Shown: in pieces, positions 17,976 through 27,746 of the stretch
How the letters are laid out: every line of letters starts with the position of its first letter
How positions within the stretch are numbered: the stretch's first letter is position 1
From: Mediterranea sp. An20
GTDB taxonomy: Bacteria; Bacteroidota; Bacteroidia; Bacteroidales; Bacteroidaceae
Reading direction: 5' to 3'
Assembly (NCBI RefSeq): GCF_002160055.1
Contig: NZ_NFJV01000007.1
Coordinates: forward strand, 62,001 to 126,000
DNA length: 64,000 nucleotides
Made by a program: the position numbers and the translations under genes
Notes under the pieces: model-generated
Told to the model about the DNA's origin: nothing
Databases searched by the model: none
The model's input: the letters and a program-made list of their open reading frames with translations, nothing else

Positions 17976-18043
17976 TAATCAGAATTGTGTGTGCAATAAG
18001 AAAGAGAAAACGCATTTTTTCTAAAAAAAGCATCTGAAAAAGC

Positions 18044-18073
18044 TTGTCGGTTTAAAAAAAATGCCTACCTTTG
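18044..18073 (+). promoter_or_regulatory. Promoter of the tRNA cluster
   Basis: TACCTTTG (18066-18073) lies just before the first tRNA, with CTTG (18043-18046) 19 bp upstream. Transcription would begin about 5 nt before the mature tRNA-Gly end. Confidence 0.65.
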
Positions 18074-18084
18074 CAACCGCAATC

Positions 18085-18157
18085 GCGGAAATAGCTCAGT
18101 TGGTAGAGCACAACCTTGCCAAGGTTGGGGTCGCGAGTTCGAGTCTCGTTTTCCGCT
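18085..18157 (+). tRNA. tRNA-Gly (GCC), copy 1
   Basis: 73-nt cloverleaf: acceptor GCGGAAA/TTTCCGC, D-stem GCTC/GAGC, anticodon stem CAACC/GGTTG with loop TTGCCAA (anticodon GCC), T-loop TTCGAGT. CCA is not encoded. It differs from copies 2 and 3 by compensated changes in the acceptor and anticodon stems. Confidence 0.97.
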
Positions 18158-18205
18158 CCTTGTTCTTTGACATTCAGAATGGCTTTGTATGAGTTAAGAA
18201 ATAAT

Positions 18206-18287
18206 GCCCAGGTGGCGGAATTGGTAGACGCGCACGTTTCAGGTGCGTGTGCCGCGAGGCGTGCAGGTTCGAGTCCTGTTCTGGGCA
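18206..18287 (+). tRNA. tRNA-Leu (CAG), copy 1
   Basis: 82-nt class II tRNA: acceptor GCCCAGG/TCTGGGC, anticodon stem CACGT/GCGTG with loop TTCAGGT (anticodon CAG), long variable arm, T-loop TTCGAGT. Identical to the copy at 18525. Confidence 0.96.
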
Positions 18288-18320
18288 CTATATCTGATGT
18301 CAAAGAACATTCTTTAAAAT

Positions 18321-18404
18321 GGAGAGATGGCGGAATTGGTAGACGCGCTACTTTGAGGGGGTAGTGACAATTATGTCGTGGGAGTTCGAGTCTCCTTCTC
18401 TTCA
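18321..18404 (+). tRNA. tRNA-Leu (GAG)
   Basis: 84-nt class II tRNA: acceptor GGAGAGA/TCTCTTC with one G-U pair, anticodon stem CTACT/GGTAG with loop TTGAGGG (anticodon GAG), long variable arm, T-loop TTCGAGT. Confidence 0.95.
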
Positions 18405-18421
18405 CACAAACAAAGCGTTAT

Positions 18422-18494
<73 letters not shown>

Positions 18495-18524
18495 CATCAT
18501 TCTTTGAAATAGTGAGATGGAAAA

Positions 18525-18606
18525 GCCCAGGTGGCGGAATTGGTAGACGCGCACGTTTCAGGTGCGTGTGCCGCGAGGCGTGCAGGTTCGAGTCCTGTTC
18601 TGGGCA
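18525..18606 (+). tRNA. tRNA-Leu (CAG), copy 2
   Basis: 82-nt class II tRNA identical to 18206-18287, including the variable arm. Confidence 0.96.
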
Positions 18607-18634
18607 CAGTTATCGTAGTATAACACACCATCTT

Positions 18635-18707
<73 letters not shown>

Positions 18708-18719
18708 CATATTTCAAAC

Positions 18720-18757
18720 AATAAAGCCTTGCATTTTTTGCAAGGCTTTATTGTTTT
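18720..18757 (+). terminator. Intrinsic terminator of the tRNA cluster
   Basis: 14-bp perfect stem (AATAAAGCCTTGCA at 18720-18733, complement 18739-18752) with a T-only loop, followed by a T-rich tract. It also stands downstream of the convergent DUF4923 gene and could serve both strands. Confidence 0.92.
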
Positions 18758-18765
18758 CTTGACTA

Positions 18766-19362
18766 TCACTGTTTTTCTAATGCAAACCCCAACATCATGC
18801 CGTCATAGCTGTCCGCTAAAGAATTAATGGACTTGAGCGTAGAGTTATTACTTTTGCTGGTAAGAAAAGTTATTAAGTCAAGAATCTTGTCTGAAGGGAA
18901 AAGCAATTCCATGTTCTCAGATGTACAATTCACCGTAGTCTGTATATTCAGCAACTTGGAAAATTTGAGATTCACTTTCTTCGAAGCAGCATCATAAGAA
19001 AAAGTTCCCTTCAGCTCTTTACCACGGATTTGAGTGCAGAATGTACTGTCAGCCTCAAAGGTAAAACTCATCTCACCCGCTGTAATGCCTACTTTTTCCA
19101 AAAATCCATCCAATTTCTTCTCTACTGCTGTTGCAGCCACACTTCCTCCGGCCTTTTGAAGCAAATTGTCCGACTCAAACTCAAGAGCAGCTCCCGTAAA
19201 ACTCCACGTTCCAATAACACTGGCCGTATTCTTTCCCGTCACTACGCTGACAGCTTTCTCCAGATTCTCTTTGTTAAGAATATCCTTCAAAGATTGCGCC
19301 TGAATTTGAACCGAACACAATAAAGTCATTATCACAAATGACAATCTCATAAACTTTTTCAT
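18766..19362 (-). CDS. DUF4923 family secreted protein
   Basis: A 198-residue exported protein with a signal peptide ([23 protein letters not shown]). The mature part ([30 protein letters not shown], then a beta-rich lipocalin-like region with [12 protein letters not shown] and [11 protein letters not shown]) matches the Bacteroidetes DUF4923 family, whose function is unknown. Its start overlaps the stop of engB by four bases, so the two are translationally coupled, although no functional link is obvious. Confidence 0.87.
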   Translation of the reverse strand: MKKFMRLSFVIMTLLCSVQIQAQSLKDILNKENLEKAVSVVTGKNTASVIGTWSFTGAALEFESDNLLQKAGGSVAATAVEKKLDGFLEKVGITAGEMSFTFEADSTFCTQIRGKELKGTFSYDAASKKVNLKFSKLLNIQTTVNCTSENMELLFPSDKILDLITFLTSKSNNSTLKSINSLADSYDGMMLGFALEKQ

Positions 19363-19970
19363 TTTTCCTTCATTTTTAGTTCACTATTTATACTATCAAT
19401 ATAATTAAGAAGTTCTTCACGTCCTATTTTATGCTCAGATGAAGTAACAAAATAAGGAGGAAGCTCTTCCCATTGCTCACTTAATTTTTCCAGATAAATG
19501 TCAACATTACCCTGCAACTTCCCACTGCTCAGTTTATCAGCTTTTGTAAAGACAATAGCAAAAGGAATTCCATTTTCCCCTAACCACTCAATAAAATCCA
19601 AGTCAATGCGTTGAGGTTCCAGCCTACTGTCAACAAGGACAAAAAGACAAGTCAAAGCCTCTCTATAAAGAATATAACTCCTAATAATGTACTGAAGCCG
19701 TTCTTGCATTTTTTGCCCGCGTTTAGCGTAGCCATATCCGGGTAAGTCAACTAAATACCAATTATTGTTTATAATAAAATGATTGATAAGCAACGTCTTG
19801 CCGGGGGTAGCCGAAGTCATGGCCAATCCTTTACGCCCTGTCAACATATTGATGAGGCTGGATTTTCCTACATTAGACCGCCCAATAAAAGCATATTCAG
19901 GGAAAGACGTGGCCGGACATTTCCGAAAATCAGTATTACTTACGACAAACTCTGCAGATGAAATTTTCAT
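19359..19970 (-). CDS. engB: Ribosome biogenesis GTPase EngB (YsxC/YihA)
   Basis: TRAFAC-class GTPase of 203 residues required for assembly of the large ribosomal subunit. G1 [12 protein letters not shown] (residues 29-40), G2 around TPGKT, G3 DLPGYGYA, G4 FTKADKL and a G5 near TSSEHK are all present. Upstream on the minus strand a TATCTTTG box (20041-20048) could be its promoter, with a poorly placed -33 element. It is co-transcribed with the DUF4923 gene. Confidence 0.95.
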   Translation of the reverse strand: MKISSAEFVVSNTDFRKCPATSFPEYAFIGRSNVGKSSLINMLTGRKGLAMTSATPGKTLLINHFIINNNWYLVDLPGYGYAKRGQKMQERLQYIIRSYILYREALTCLFVLVDSRLEPQRIDLDFIEWLGENGIPFAIVFTKADKLSSGKLQGNVDIYLEKLSEQWEELPPYFVTSSEHKIGREELLNYIDSINSELKMKEK

Positions 19971-20191
19971 TGTATGGAGTATTTAATTTATAAATCTCTT
20001 ATTCATAGAATATTCGTTATCAGAAATCTTCCTCGGAATGCAAAGATAGCACTATTTTTCAATCAAAAGCACATTTTTTTCTTCCTGATATAGACTTTAC
20101 TAACATATTTTAGGGGAAAAACTTCTCAACACAAATAAGTATTTCTTAACTTTGCCCAAGTAAAGAACTAACATAAGTACCAATAATAGCA

Positions 20192-20797
20192 ATGAAACTT
20201 ATCGTTGTAACTACTCCCACCTTTTTTGTAGAGGAGGACCAAATATTGACCGCACTTTTCGAAGAAGGACTTGATATTCTTCACCTTCGCAAACCGGAAA
20301 CACCTGCAATGTACTCCGAACGATTGCTCACGCTTATTCCTCAGAAATATCATAAACGCATTGTGACTCACGAACATTTCTATTTGCAAGAAGAATTCGG
20401 TCTAATGGGTATCCACCTTAACCGTCGGAATCCCTCAGAGCCTCATGATTATTCCGGTCACATCAGTTGCACATGCCGTACACTAAGTGAATTAAGCAGC
20501 AAAAAGCACTTCTATGACTATCTCTTTCTAAGTCCGGTTTTCGACTCGGTTTCGAGCCCGCGCCCTGCCTCATTCACAACAGAAGAACTTCGCCAAGGCA
20601 GTCATGACAAATTGATAGACAATAAAATAATGGCACTGGGAGGAGTACGGTGGGAAAACATCCCTTTAGTACGCGACCTGGGATTCGGTGGTGCCGTCAT
20701 TATGGGTGACCTATGGAGCAAATTCAACGCCTGTACCGACCGCGACTACCGAGGTATCATCGAATATTTTAAAAAGCTGAGAAAAGCAGTAGACTGA
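20192..20797 (+). CDS. ThiE/TenI-like (beta/alpha)8 protein
   Basis: A 201-residue TIM-barrel protein of the thiamine-phosphate synthase / TenI superfamily. Recognisable segments are MKLIVVTTPTFFVEEDQ, LDILHLRKPE, LMGIHLNRRNP, SPVFDSVSSPRPAS and MALGGVRWENIP. True ThiE usually has a GQ/xD motif after the GIHL strand and a GPVFxTxTK phosphate loop; here these are GIHLNRRN and SPVFDSVSSP, so thiazole tautomerase-like or other activity is as likely as thiamine-phosphate synthesis. No other thiamine gene is near. TAACTTTG at 20147-20154 is a probable -7 box. addA begins six bases after its stop. Confidence 0.82.
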   Translation: MKLIVVTTPTFFVEEDQILTALFEEGLDILHLRKPETPAMYSERLLTLIPQKYHKRIVTHEHFYLQEEFGLMGIHLNRRNPSEPHDYSGHISCTCRTLSELSSKKHFYDYLFLSPVFDSVSSPRPASFTTEELRQGSHDKLIDNKIMALGGVRWENIPLVRDLGFGGAVIMGDLWSKFNACTDRDYRGIIEYFKKLRKAVD

Positions 20798-20803
20798 TTG
20801 ACA

Positions 20804-23800
20804 ATGGAATTATTAGTCTACAAAGCCTCTGCCGGTTCGGGTAAAACCTTTACCTTGGCCGTAGAATACATCAGGCATCTTATTCTGAATCCACGCGCCT
20901 ATCGGCAACTGTTGGCCGTTACTTTTACTAACAAAGCAACGGCAGAAATGAAAGAACGTATCTTACAACAGCTTTATGGGTTGCACGAAGGTGCCTCTTC
21001 ATCAGATGCCTACCTACAGAAACTGATAGAAGACCTTAAGGCACAAGGCCAGCCGATGGATGAAAAAGAGATTCGCGTGAGAGCCGGAACTGCTCTGCGA
21101 TATATGCTGCACGACTACAGCCGTTTCCGTGTAGAAACTATTGATTCTTTTTTCCAATCCGTCATGCGTAATTTAGCCCGCGAACTCGAACTTAGTCCCA
21201 ATCTAAATATTGAATTAGATAACGACCAAGTCTTGAGCGATGCTGTCGACCTCCTTATAGAAAGCTTAACCCCAACCTCTCCCGTACTATACTTATTATT
21301 AGATTACATCAATGAGCGTATAGCCGACGACAAACGCTGGAATGTATCAGACGAAGTCAAACGATTCGCCCATAATATCTTTGAAGAAAGCTATATCGAA
21401 CGCGGCGCACTCTTACGCGAAAAACTGCGTTCACCGTCGACAATCCGCCTCTATCGGGAGGTGCTTCGCGAAATGGAGGAGCAAGCGGGAAAAGAAATGA
21501 GAGCCATCAGCCAGCAGTTTGAAGAAACACTGAAAGCACACGGCATTGCCCCCGATGACCTGAAGAATGGAAAGAAAGGCATTGCAAGTTATTTCAACAA
21601 ACTGAAAAACGGACGTTTAACAGACAAAGAAATTGTAAACGCCACGCTAAACAAATGTCTGGAAAGTCCAGAAAACTGGGCTACAAAAACCTCAGCCCGC
21701 CGAGCAGACATCATCGCCTTAACACAATCAAAACTACTGCCACTTTTACAAGAAGCAGAAACGAAAAGGCCCAAATGTCTTTATACCCTCAATAGCAGCC
21801 GACTTTCATTGCAACACTTGAATAAATTGCAATTATTGAACTACATCGATGAGACCGTACGCCGATTTAATAACGAACAGAACCGATTCCTCTTATCGGA
21901 CACAAACGCTTTATTACACCAACTGATGTCCGAAGGAGATTCTTCTTTTGTATTCGAGAAAATAGGTGCAAATATCCGCCATGTCATGATTGATGAATTC
22001 CAGGACACCAGCCGCTTGCAATGGGACAACTTCTGCCCACTGCTGACCGAAGGATTGGCACAGGGCGAAGATAGCCTCATCGTAGGTGATGTGAAACAAT
22101 CTATTTACCGCTGGCGAAATGGAGACTGGACCATCTTAAACAACCTAAAACCCGGCAACGGACCTCTGACACAATACGTCCGAGTTAAGACTCTCCATGT
22201 CAACCGGCGAAGTGAAGCCCGTATCATAGAATTCAACAACCACTTTTTCCGGGCAGCAGTCGATTTCTTTAATAACATCCACTTACAGGATCAGGAAGAA
22301 ATCTGCCGCCCGCTCACAGAAGCCTACGCTGATGTAGAGCAACAATCGCCCAAGAAAGAAGTTGCCGGATATATCAAAGTACAGATGATAGAACCGGATG
22401 CAGACAAAGATTATACAGCCTCTACCTTACAGTCACTTGCCGAAGAAGTGCAAGAACTTTTAGCTCAGGGGGTCAAACTGAATGATATTGCCATCTTGGT
22501 GCGGAAAAACAAAAATATACCCGCCATAGCCACCTATTTTGATAAAGAACTGGGGCTTCCTATTGTATCCGATGAAGCATTCCGCCTTGATGCGTCTCCT
22601 GCCGTATGCCTGCTGGTAGATGCTCTGCGTTGCCTTATGTATCCTGACAATGAGATTGCCCGCGCCACTCTTCTGCTGGATACCGGACAATGGGTTGACG
22701 GACATTTGCCCAGCGACTTCATCTCCAGACAAGATGAATTGCAGTTAATGCCCCTCTATGAATTACTGGAAGAACTTTTCATGCTTTTCCAAGTCAACCG
22801 GATGCAAGGACAAGATGCGTACCTGTTTGCTTTCTTTGACGAAGTGTCTGCATATCTGACAGAAAACCCTGCAGACGGCTTTCTGAATTATTGGGACGAA
22901 AAACTTTGCAGCAAGACCATTCCCGGTGGAGAAATAGAGGGCATACGCATCTTCTCCATACACAAATCCAAAGGATTAGAATTTCATACGGTCCTCATTC
23001 CGTTCTGCGATTGGCGTCTGGAAAATGAAACCAACAACCAACTGGTATGGTGTTCACCCGAAGAGTTCCCTTACAACCAGCTTGATCTCGTGCCGGTAAC
23101 TTACTCTTCGGCAATGAACGACTCTGCCTACCACAAAGCCTATCTGAATGAACGACTGCAACTTTGGGTAGACAATCTCAACCTGCTTTACGTAGCTTTC
23201 ACGCGTGCTGGGAAAAATTTAATATGCTGGAGCCGGAAAGACCAGAAGGGCACGATAGCTGCTCTCTTGTCTGATGCCCTCCCCCACATGGCACAAAATG
23301 GCACTGGCGACTGGGATGAAGAAACCGATACCTATACATTCGGACAACCTTGTCCGTCTGAGACACCCGAACCACAAACGGAGGCAGACCATCCAGCCAA
23401 TCGTCTTACTTTGAGAGCCTTGCCCTTAACGGTACGGATGACAGGTATGCGACATGATATTGAGTTCCGACAATCCAACCGTTCTGCCGACTTTATCGCA
23501 GGGACAGACGGAGAAGAATCTCCCTATCATTACATCAAACGGGGCCGTTTGATGCATACTCTTTTTTCTACCATTGAAACGATTGATGACATTGACACAG
23601 CCATCGACCGCTTGATATTCGACGGCATTATTGCAGAACAGGAAACTGAAAATAACATCCGACATCTGACCCATCAGGCATTTTCTCTTCCACAAGTGCG
23701 CGACTGGTATTCTGGCCGCATGCAAGTATTCAATGAATGCGACATCATCTGGATGGAAAATAACGAACTGCAATTGCGACGGCCGGACCGTGTAATGACG

Positions 23801-24004
23801 GACGACAACGGACACGTCATTGTAGTCGATTTCAAATTCGGCAAACCGCGGCGTACGTATGCCCGGCAAGTACAAAAATACATAGAACTGCTCGCCCGCA
23901 TGGGTTATGACCGTTCGCAAATCCAAGGTTACTTGTGGTATGTAGACGAGAATCGGATAGAGCCCATTGATGAAACAGTAAAACCGGAACAATATAATCA
24001 TTAA
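20804..24004 (+). CDS. addA: AddA-type helicase-nuclease (UvrD/RecB-like)
   Basis: A 1066-residue helicase-nuclease subunit that, with AddB, processes double-strand ends for RecA loading. Superfamily 1 motifs: Walker A ASAGSGKTF (8-16), LAVTFTNKATAEMKERI, DEFQDTS with GDVKQSIYRWRNGD, and IRIFSIHKSKGLEF with LLYVAFTRAGKNL. The C-terminus is a PD-(D/E)XK nuclease with RPDRVMTDDNGHVIVVDFKFG (Asp1009, Lys1011). I start at the ATG at 20804; the TTG six bases upstream overlaps the previous stop. Followed after 8 bp by its partner. AddAB in Bacteroidetes is divergent from the Firmicutes type, so the names are by architecture. Confidence 0.93.
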   Translation: MELLVYKASAGSGKTFTLAVEYIRHLILNPRAYRQLLAVTFTNKATAEMKERILQQLYGLHEGASSSDAYLQKLIEDLKAQGQPMDEKEIRVRAGTALRYMLHDYSRFRVETIDSFFQSVMRNLARELELSPNLNIELDNDQVLSDAVDLLIESLTPTSPVLYLLLDYINERIADDKRWNVSDEVKRFAHNIFEESYIERGALLREKLRSPSTIRLYREVLREMEEQAGKEMRAISQQFEETLKAHGIAPDDLKNGKKGIASYFNKLKNGRLTDKEIVNATLNKCLESPENWATKTSARRADIIALTQSKLLPLLQEAETKRPKCLYTLNSSRLSLQHLNKLQLLNYIDETVRRFNNEQNRFLLSDTNALLHQLMSEGDSSFVFEKIGANIRHVMIDEFQDTSRLQWDNFCPLLTEGLAQGEDSLIVGDVKQSIYRWRNGDWTILNNLKPGNGPLTQYVRVKTLHVNRRSEARIIEFNNHFFRAAVDFFNNIHLQDQEEICRPLTEAYADVEQQSPKKEVAGYIKVQMIEPDADKDYTASTLQSLAEEVQELLAQGVKLNDIAILVRKNKNIPAIATYFDKELGLPIVSDEAFRLDASPAVCLLVDALRCLMYPDNEIARATLLLDTGQWVDGHLPSDFISRQDELQLMPLYELLEELFMLFQVNRMQGQDAYLFAFFDEVSAYLTENPADGFLNYWDEKLCSKTIPGGEIEGIRIFSIHKSKGLEFHTVLIPFCDWRLENETNNQLVWCSPEEFPYNQLDLVPVTYSSAMNDSAYHKAYLNERLQLWVDNLNLLYVAFTRAGKNLICWSRKDQKGTIAALLSDALPHMAQNGTGDWDEETDTYTFGQPCPSETPEPQTEADHPANRLTLRALPLTVRMTGMRHDIEFRQSNRSADFIAGTDGEESPYHYIKRGRLMHTLFSTIETIDDIDTAIDRLIFDGIIAEQETENNIRHLTHQAFSLPQVRDWYSGRMQVFNECDIIWMENNELQLRRPDRVMTDDNGHVIVVDFKFGKPRRTYARQVQKYIELLARMGYDRSQIQGYLWYVDENRIEPIDETVKPEQYNH

Positions 24005-24012
24005 AAAATACA

Positions 24013-26898
24013 ATGGAAAGTTTTCTCCAGCAGGTCGCACGCGACCTTCAACATAAGACAAACGGTGATTTGTCGCGCACAGCCATCGTCTTTCCCAACA
24101 AACGCGCACGACTCTTCTTTAATGAATACCTGGCTGCCAACAGCAACCGACCTATATGGTCGCCAGCCTATGTCAGTATCAGCGACCTCTTTCTCCAATT
24201 ATCTACCCTGAAGTTAGGAGATCCGATCCGGCTTGTCTGCGAATTATACAACATTTTCCGTGAAGAAACCTCCAGTTCCGAAACCCTCGATGACTTTTAC
24301 TTCTGGGGCGAACTGCTTATCAGTGACTTCGATGATATAGACAAAAACCTGGTAGACACCAAACGCCTATTCCGCAACTTGCAGGACCTGCGGGATATGA
24401 TGGATGACAATACCTTCCTTTCACCCGAACAAAGTGAATCCCTCCGCCAGTTCTTCCTGAACTTCAACATCGAAAAGCATACAGAATTAAAGCAACGCTT
24501 CATTTCACTATGGGACAAGCTGGGCAACATTTATCAGCGCTTTCACAACAGGCTTTCACAATTGGGCATCGCTTACGAAGGAATGATGTACCGCAAGGTC
24601 ATTGAGGACATCCACCCCGAACATCTTTCTTACGAACGCTATGTGTTTGTGGGTTTCAACGTACTCAATACTGTCGAGACCAGGCTCTTCCAATTACTGC
24701 AAAAAGCCGGTAAAGCCATGTTTTATTGGGATTACGACATATCCTACACCAGCCTCCCTCTCCAACAGCAATTGACTTATACTCATGAAGCGGGTGAGTT
24801 TATCCTGCGCAATCTGAAATTATTTCCCAACGAGCTTCCCGAAGCCTACTTTGACATGCTGCGCCGCCCCAAACACATCAGTCTGATTTCATCTCCTACC
24901 GAGAACGCACAGGCACGGTACCTGTCGGAATGGGTGCATCTGATAAAAACCGGAAACGACGGCCCTGAAAAAGAAAATGCCGTTATCCTTTGTAACGAAT
25001 CCCTGTTATTGCCAGTGCTCCACTCCATTCCTTCCGAAGTAAACAACGTAAATATTACCATGGGATTTCCTTTGGCACAGACCCCTGCATTCAATTTCCT
25101 GAATGCACTGGTCGAATTGCAAACCAAGGGATATAATCCTTCAACCGGACGTTACAGTTATGAAAAAGTACTTACCGTCTTGCAACACCCCTATACCCGC
25201 AGTCTCTCACTGGCTTCCGTGCAATTAGAAAGACATCTTGCTCAAAACAAGCGTTTCTATCCCCTCCCCTCAGAACTAATGGCCGACGAATTCCTGCAAG
25301 CTGTCTTTACCCCACAGAACGGAATAGCATCGCTATGCCGCTACCTGATTGACTTGCTCCGGCGCATTACTGTAATCTATCAGCAAGAAAAAGAGGAAAC
25401 TGACATTTTTGACCAACTCTACCGAGAATCGCTATTCAAAAGCTACACTGTGGTCAACCGCTTGCTGAGCCTGATAGAATCAGGAGAACTGGCCGGTTTA
25501 CGCACAGATACTTTCCGTCGGCTCCTCAATCGCTTACTGGCAGCAGCCAGCATACCGTTCCACGGCGAACCAGCCATCGGCATGCAAGTAATGGGCGTAT
25601 TGGAAACCCGCAACCTGGATTTCCGCAACCTGCTCATCCTTTCTCTCAACGAAGGACAGTTGCCCAAAGCCGGAAGCGAAGCTTCGTTCATCCCTCATAA
25701 CCTACGGCATGCCTTCGGTATGACAACCATCGAACACAAGAATGCGGTGTATGCCTACTATTTCTATCGGCTTACCCAAAGAGCTGAACATATTACTTTG
25801 CTCTACAACACCTCATCCGATGGTCTGAACCGGGGAGAAATGTCACGGTTCGCCTTACAGTTCCTCATAGAATACCGCCATCCCATCAAACGTTTCTATC
25901 TGGAAGCCGGGCAGTCTCCCCGCCGTATGCTTCCTATTACTGTTGAAAAGAACAGTGAGATGCTGAATAAACTCAGATGTGCTTACGACATACGTTATTC
26001 TCCAGAAAGCCTCCTATCACCTTCGGCCCTCAATGCTTATCTGGATTGCCCGCTGATGTTCTACTACCGATATGTAGCACGCCTGCATGCTCCGGAAGAA
26101 ATAAATGCAGAAATTGATTCGGCACTATTCGGCACTATTTTCCACCGCTCTGCAGAATTGGTTTACATGGATTTGACTGCTATGGGTAAAAATATCCGCA
26201 AAGAAGACCTGACCACTCTGCTAAAGGACGATGTACGCCTGCAAGGCTATGTGGACCGCGCATTCAAAGAAAAATTCTTTCATGTAAATACAGACGAACA
26301 CCCCGAATATAACGGAACGCAACTCATCCATGCCCGTGTTATTGCCTCTTATCTGCGACAATTGTTGCGTAACGACCTGCGCTATGCCCCCTTCTGTATG
26401 GAAGGCATGGAGCAGAGAGTCTTAGAAACTATCGAAGTGGACACAACGCAAGGAAAACTTCTGCTAAACCTCGGAGGAACCATCGACCGCATGGACAGTA
26501 AGGAAGACACCATCCGTATTGTAGACTATAAAACCGGAGGAGTCCCCAAAACGCCCGACAACATTGAGCAACTTTTCACGCCTGCCATCGACCGCCCCAA
26601 TTATATCTTCCAGACATTCCTCTACGCTGCCATAATCAGCCGCAAGCAATCGCGCAAGGTGGCTCCCGCCTTACTCTATATACACAAAGCGGCTTCCGAT
26701 GAATACGAACCAATTATTGAAATAGGACCAGCACGGAACCGAGTGAAAGTCAATGACTTTTCCCTTTATGAAACAGAATTCCGTAAACGCCTTCAGAAAC
26801 TGTTGCAGGAAATATTCAACCCGGATATTCCTTTTACACAAACTGATGATAACAAAAGATGCGCGTATTGTGACTTCCAACAATTATGTAGAAGATAA
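24013..26898 (+). CDS. addB: AddB-type nuclease with iron-sulfur C-terminus
   Basis: A 961-residue subunit paired with AddA. The N-terminal part looks like an inactive helicase domain: it begins TAIVFPNKRARLFFNEYL, without a canonical P-loop. The C-terminal PD-(D/E)XK nuclease has the catalytic pair in RIVDYKTGG (Asp838, Lys840) and LGGTIDRMD. Cys679 (YLDCPLMFYYRY) and Cys950, Cys953, Cys959 (CAYCDFQQLC) form the four-cysteine iron-sulfur staple known from AddB and related nucleases. All active-site residues are intact, so both Add subunits should cut. The operon ends here, with a shared hairpin 190 bp downstream. Confidence 0.93.
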   Translation: MESFLQQVARDLQHKTNGDLSRTAIVFPNKRARLFFNEYLAANSNRPIWSPAYVSISDLFLQLSTLKLGDPIRLVCELYNIFREETSSSETLDDFYFWGELLISDFDDIDKNLVDTKRLFRNLQDLRDMMDDNTFLSPEQSESLRQFFLNFNIEKHTELKQRFISLWDKLGNIYQRFHNRLSQLGIAYEGMMYRKVIEDIHPEHLSYERYVFVGFNVLNTVETRLFQLLQKAGKAMFYWDYDISYTSLPLQQQLTYTHEAGEFILRNLKLFPNELPEAYFDMLRRPKHISLISSPTENAQARYLSEWVHLIKTGNDGPEKENAVILCNESLLLPVLHSIPSEVNNVNITMGFPLAQTPAFNFLNALVELQTKGYNPSTGRYSYEKVLTVLQHPYTRSLSLASVQLERHLAQNKRFYPLPSELMADEFLQAVFTPQNGIASLCRYLIDLLRRITVIYQQEKEETDIFDQLYRESLFKSYTVVNRLLSLIESGELAGLRTDTFRRLLNRLLAAASIPFHGEPAIGMQVMGVLETRNLDFRNLLILSLNEGQLPKAGSEASFIPHNLRHAFGMTTIEHKNAVYAYYFYRLTQRAEHITLLYNTSSDGLNRGEMSRFALQFLIEYRHPIKRFYLEAGQSPRRMLPITVEKNSEMLNKLRCAYDIRYSPESLLSPSALNAYLDCPLMFYYRYVARLHAPEEINAEIDSALFGTIFHRSAELVYMDLTAMGKNIRKEDLTTLLKDDVRLQGYVDRAFKEKFFHVNTDEHPEYNGTQLIHARVIASYLRQLLRNDLRYAPFCMEGMEQRVLETIEVDTTQGKLLLNLGGTIDRMDSKEDTIRIVDYKTGGVPKTPDNIEQLFTPAIDRPNYIFQTFLYAAIISRKQSRKVAPALLYIHKAASDEYEPIIEIGPARNRVKVNDFSLYETEFRKRLQKLLQEIFNPDIPFTQTDDNKRCAYCDFQQLCRR

Positions 26899-26949
26899 AA
26901 CAATTCCAGTTTCTTGCCGTTAAAACATAAATTGCTGGTCCACAGCCCG

Positions 26950-27037
26950 CAGCAACAGTTTTTTCGGCAATAAACTGCCAAGCTACATGGAACGGACTTC
27001 TACGCCCTGAGAAGTATGGTTCTAAGCCCTGAGAAAC
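26950..27037 (+). repeat. 22-bp-period tandem array, locus 3 (3-4 units)
   Basis: Units at 26972, 26994 and 27016, with a weaker one at 26950. The unit at 26994 contains ACTTCTACGCCCTGAGAAGT, a dyad. The array occupies the convergent gap between addB and the ParB-like gene. Confidence 0.78.
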
Positions 27038-27085
27038 AAACACGGCATGAGTATCAGACAAACGCCAGTACCGAAAATAAAATCG

Positions 27086-27130
27086 CAGCGTCCTTTTTCC
27101 ACTCTTTCAAACAGAAGAAAAAGGACGCTG
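27086..27130. terminator. Bidirectional terminator hairpin
   Basis: A 13-bp perfect stem (CAGCGTCCTTTTT at 27086, complement at 27118) between convergent operons; the arms supply T-runs on either strand. Confidence 0.85.
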
Positions 27131-27197
27131 TTCAACGGCTTCCCTGTCAACCCGCAGAGGTGACAAGTGCCAGGCGTAAATTATCTATCTGCCCGTC

Positions 27198-27746
27198 TTA
27201 ATCTTCATCTGCATTAAAAGTATATTTATCCGTCTGGTCCGGAATAGTAAAATCCCTGTGCGAGAACAACTCTGCCAAACCGGAAATCTGTTTTAGCCGC
27301 AACACTTCATCACGGTCCATACCGATATTTTTCATAATCCATTCATCGCTCATACCCGCTTTGTCCAACTCAGCCACAATGTTGCACATCAATTCTATGT
27401 TATGCGTTCCCCTCGCTCTATTATGACGAATGGTTGACGCCATTCTGTTAGAAATATCTTTCTGAATCACCACTACCGGCAACAATCCTTTCTCCCGCTC
27501 ATAAATTCTCTTTGAGGTCTTCAACACCCTATATCTATGAAACCCATCTACCAGAATATAGCGATCTGTTTCTTCTTCATAATAACATACACAAGGCATT
27601 GTAAAACCATCCTCCCAAATGGAAAGCTCCAACAAACGCATTTCAGGCGGAGCCACCACATTCGGATTATAATCATTGGCAAAAACCTTCTCTACCGGCA
27701 CAGCCCTCACATCATACACAGGGCTTTTATATTCAACATCATTCAT
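27198..27746 (-). CDS. ParB/sulfiredoxin-fold protein (IbrB-like)
   Basis: A 182-residue protein with a ParB N-terminal nuclease-like domain: VRAVPVEKVFANDYNPN, then YILVDGFHRYRVL, then IRHNRARGTHNIELM. The centromere-binding helix-turn-helix found in plasmid ParB is only weakly suggested (SDEWIMKNIGMDRDEVLRLKQ). It overlaps the PAPS-reductase-like gene by four bases. The pairing of this domain with a DUF3440 PAPS-reductase-like protein is that of IbrB with IbrA in E. coli, where they activate expression of prophage immunoglobulin-binding genes. The reaction is unknown. Confidence 0.85.
   Translation of the reverse strand: MNDVEYKSPVYDVRAVPVEKVFANDYNPNVVAPPEMRLLELSIWEDGFTMPCVCYYEEETDRYILVDGFHRYRVLKTSKRIYEREKGLLPVVVIQKDISNRMASTIRHNRARGTHNIELMCNIVAELDKAGMSDEWIMKNIGMDRDEVLRLKQISGLAELFSHRDFTIPDQTDKYTFNADED

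Noticed and set aside
20192..20797. Calling the TIM-barrel protein thiE outright
   Set aside because: The phosphate and pyrimidine contact motifs of thiamine-phosphate synthase are altered and no thiamine genes are adjacent.
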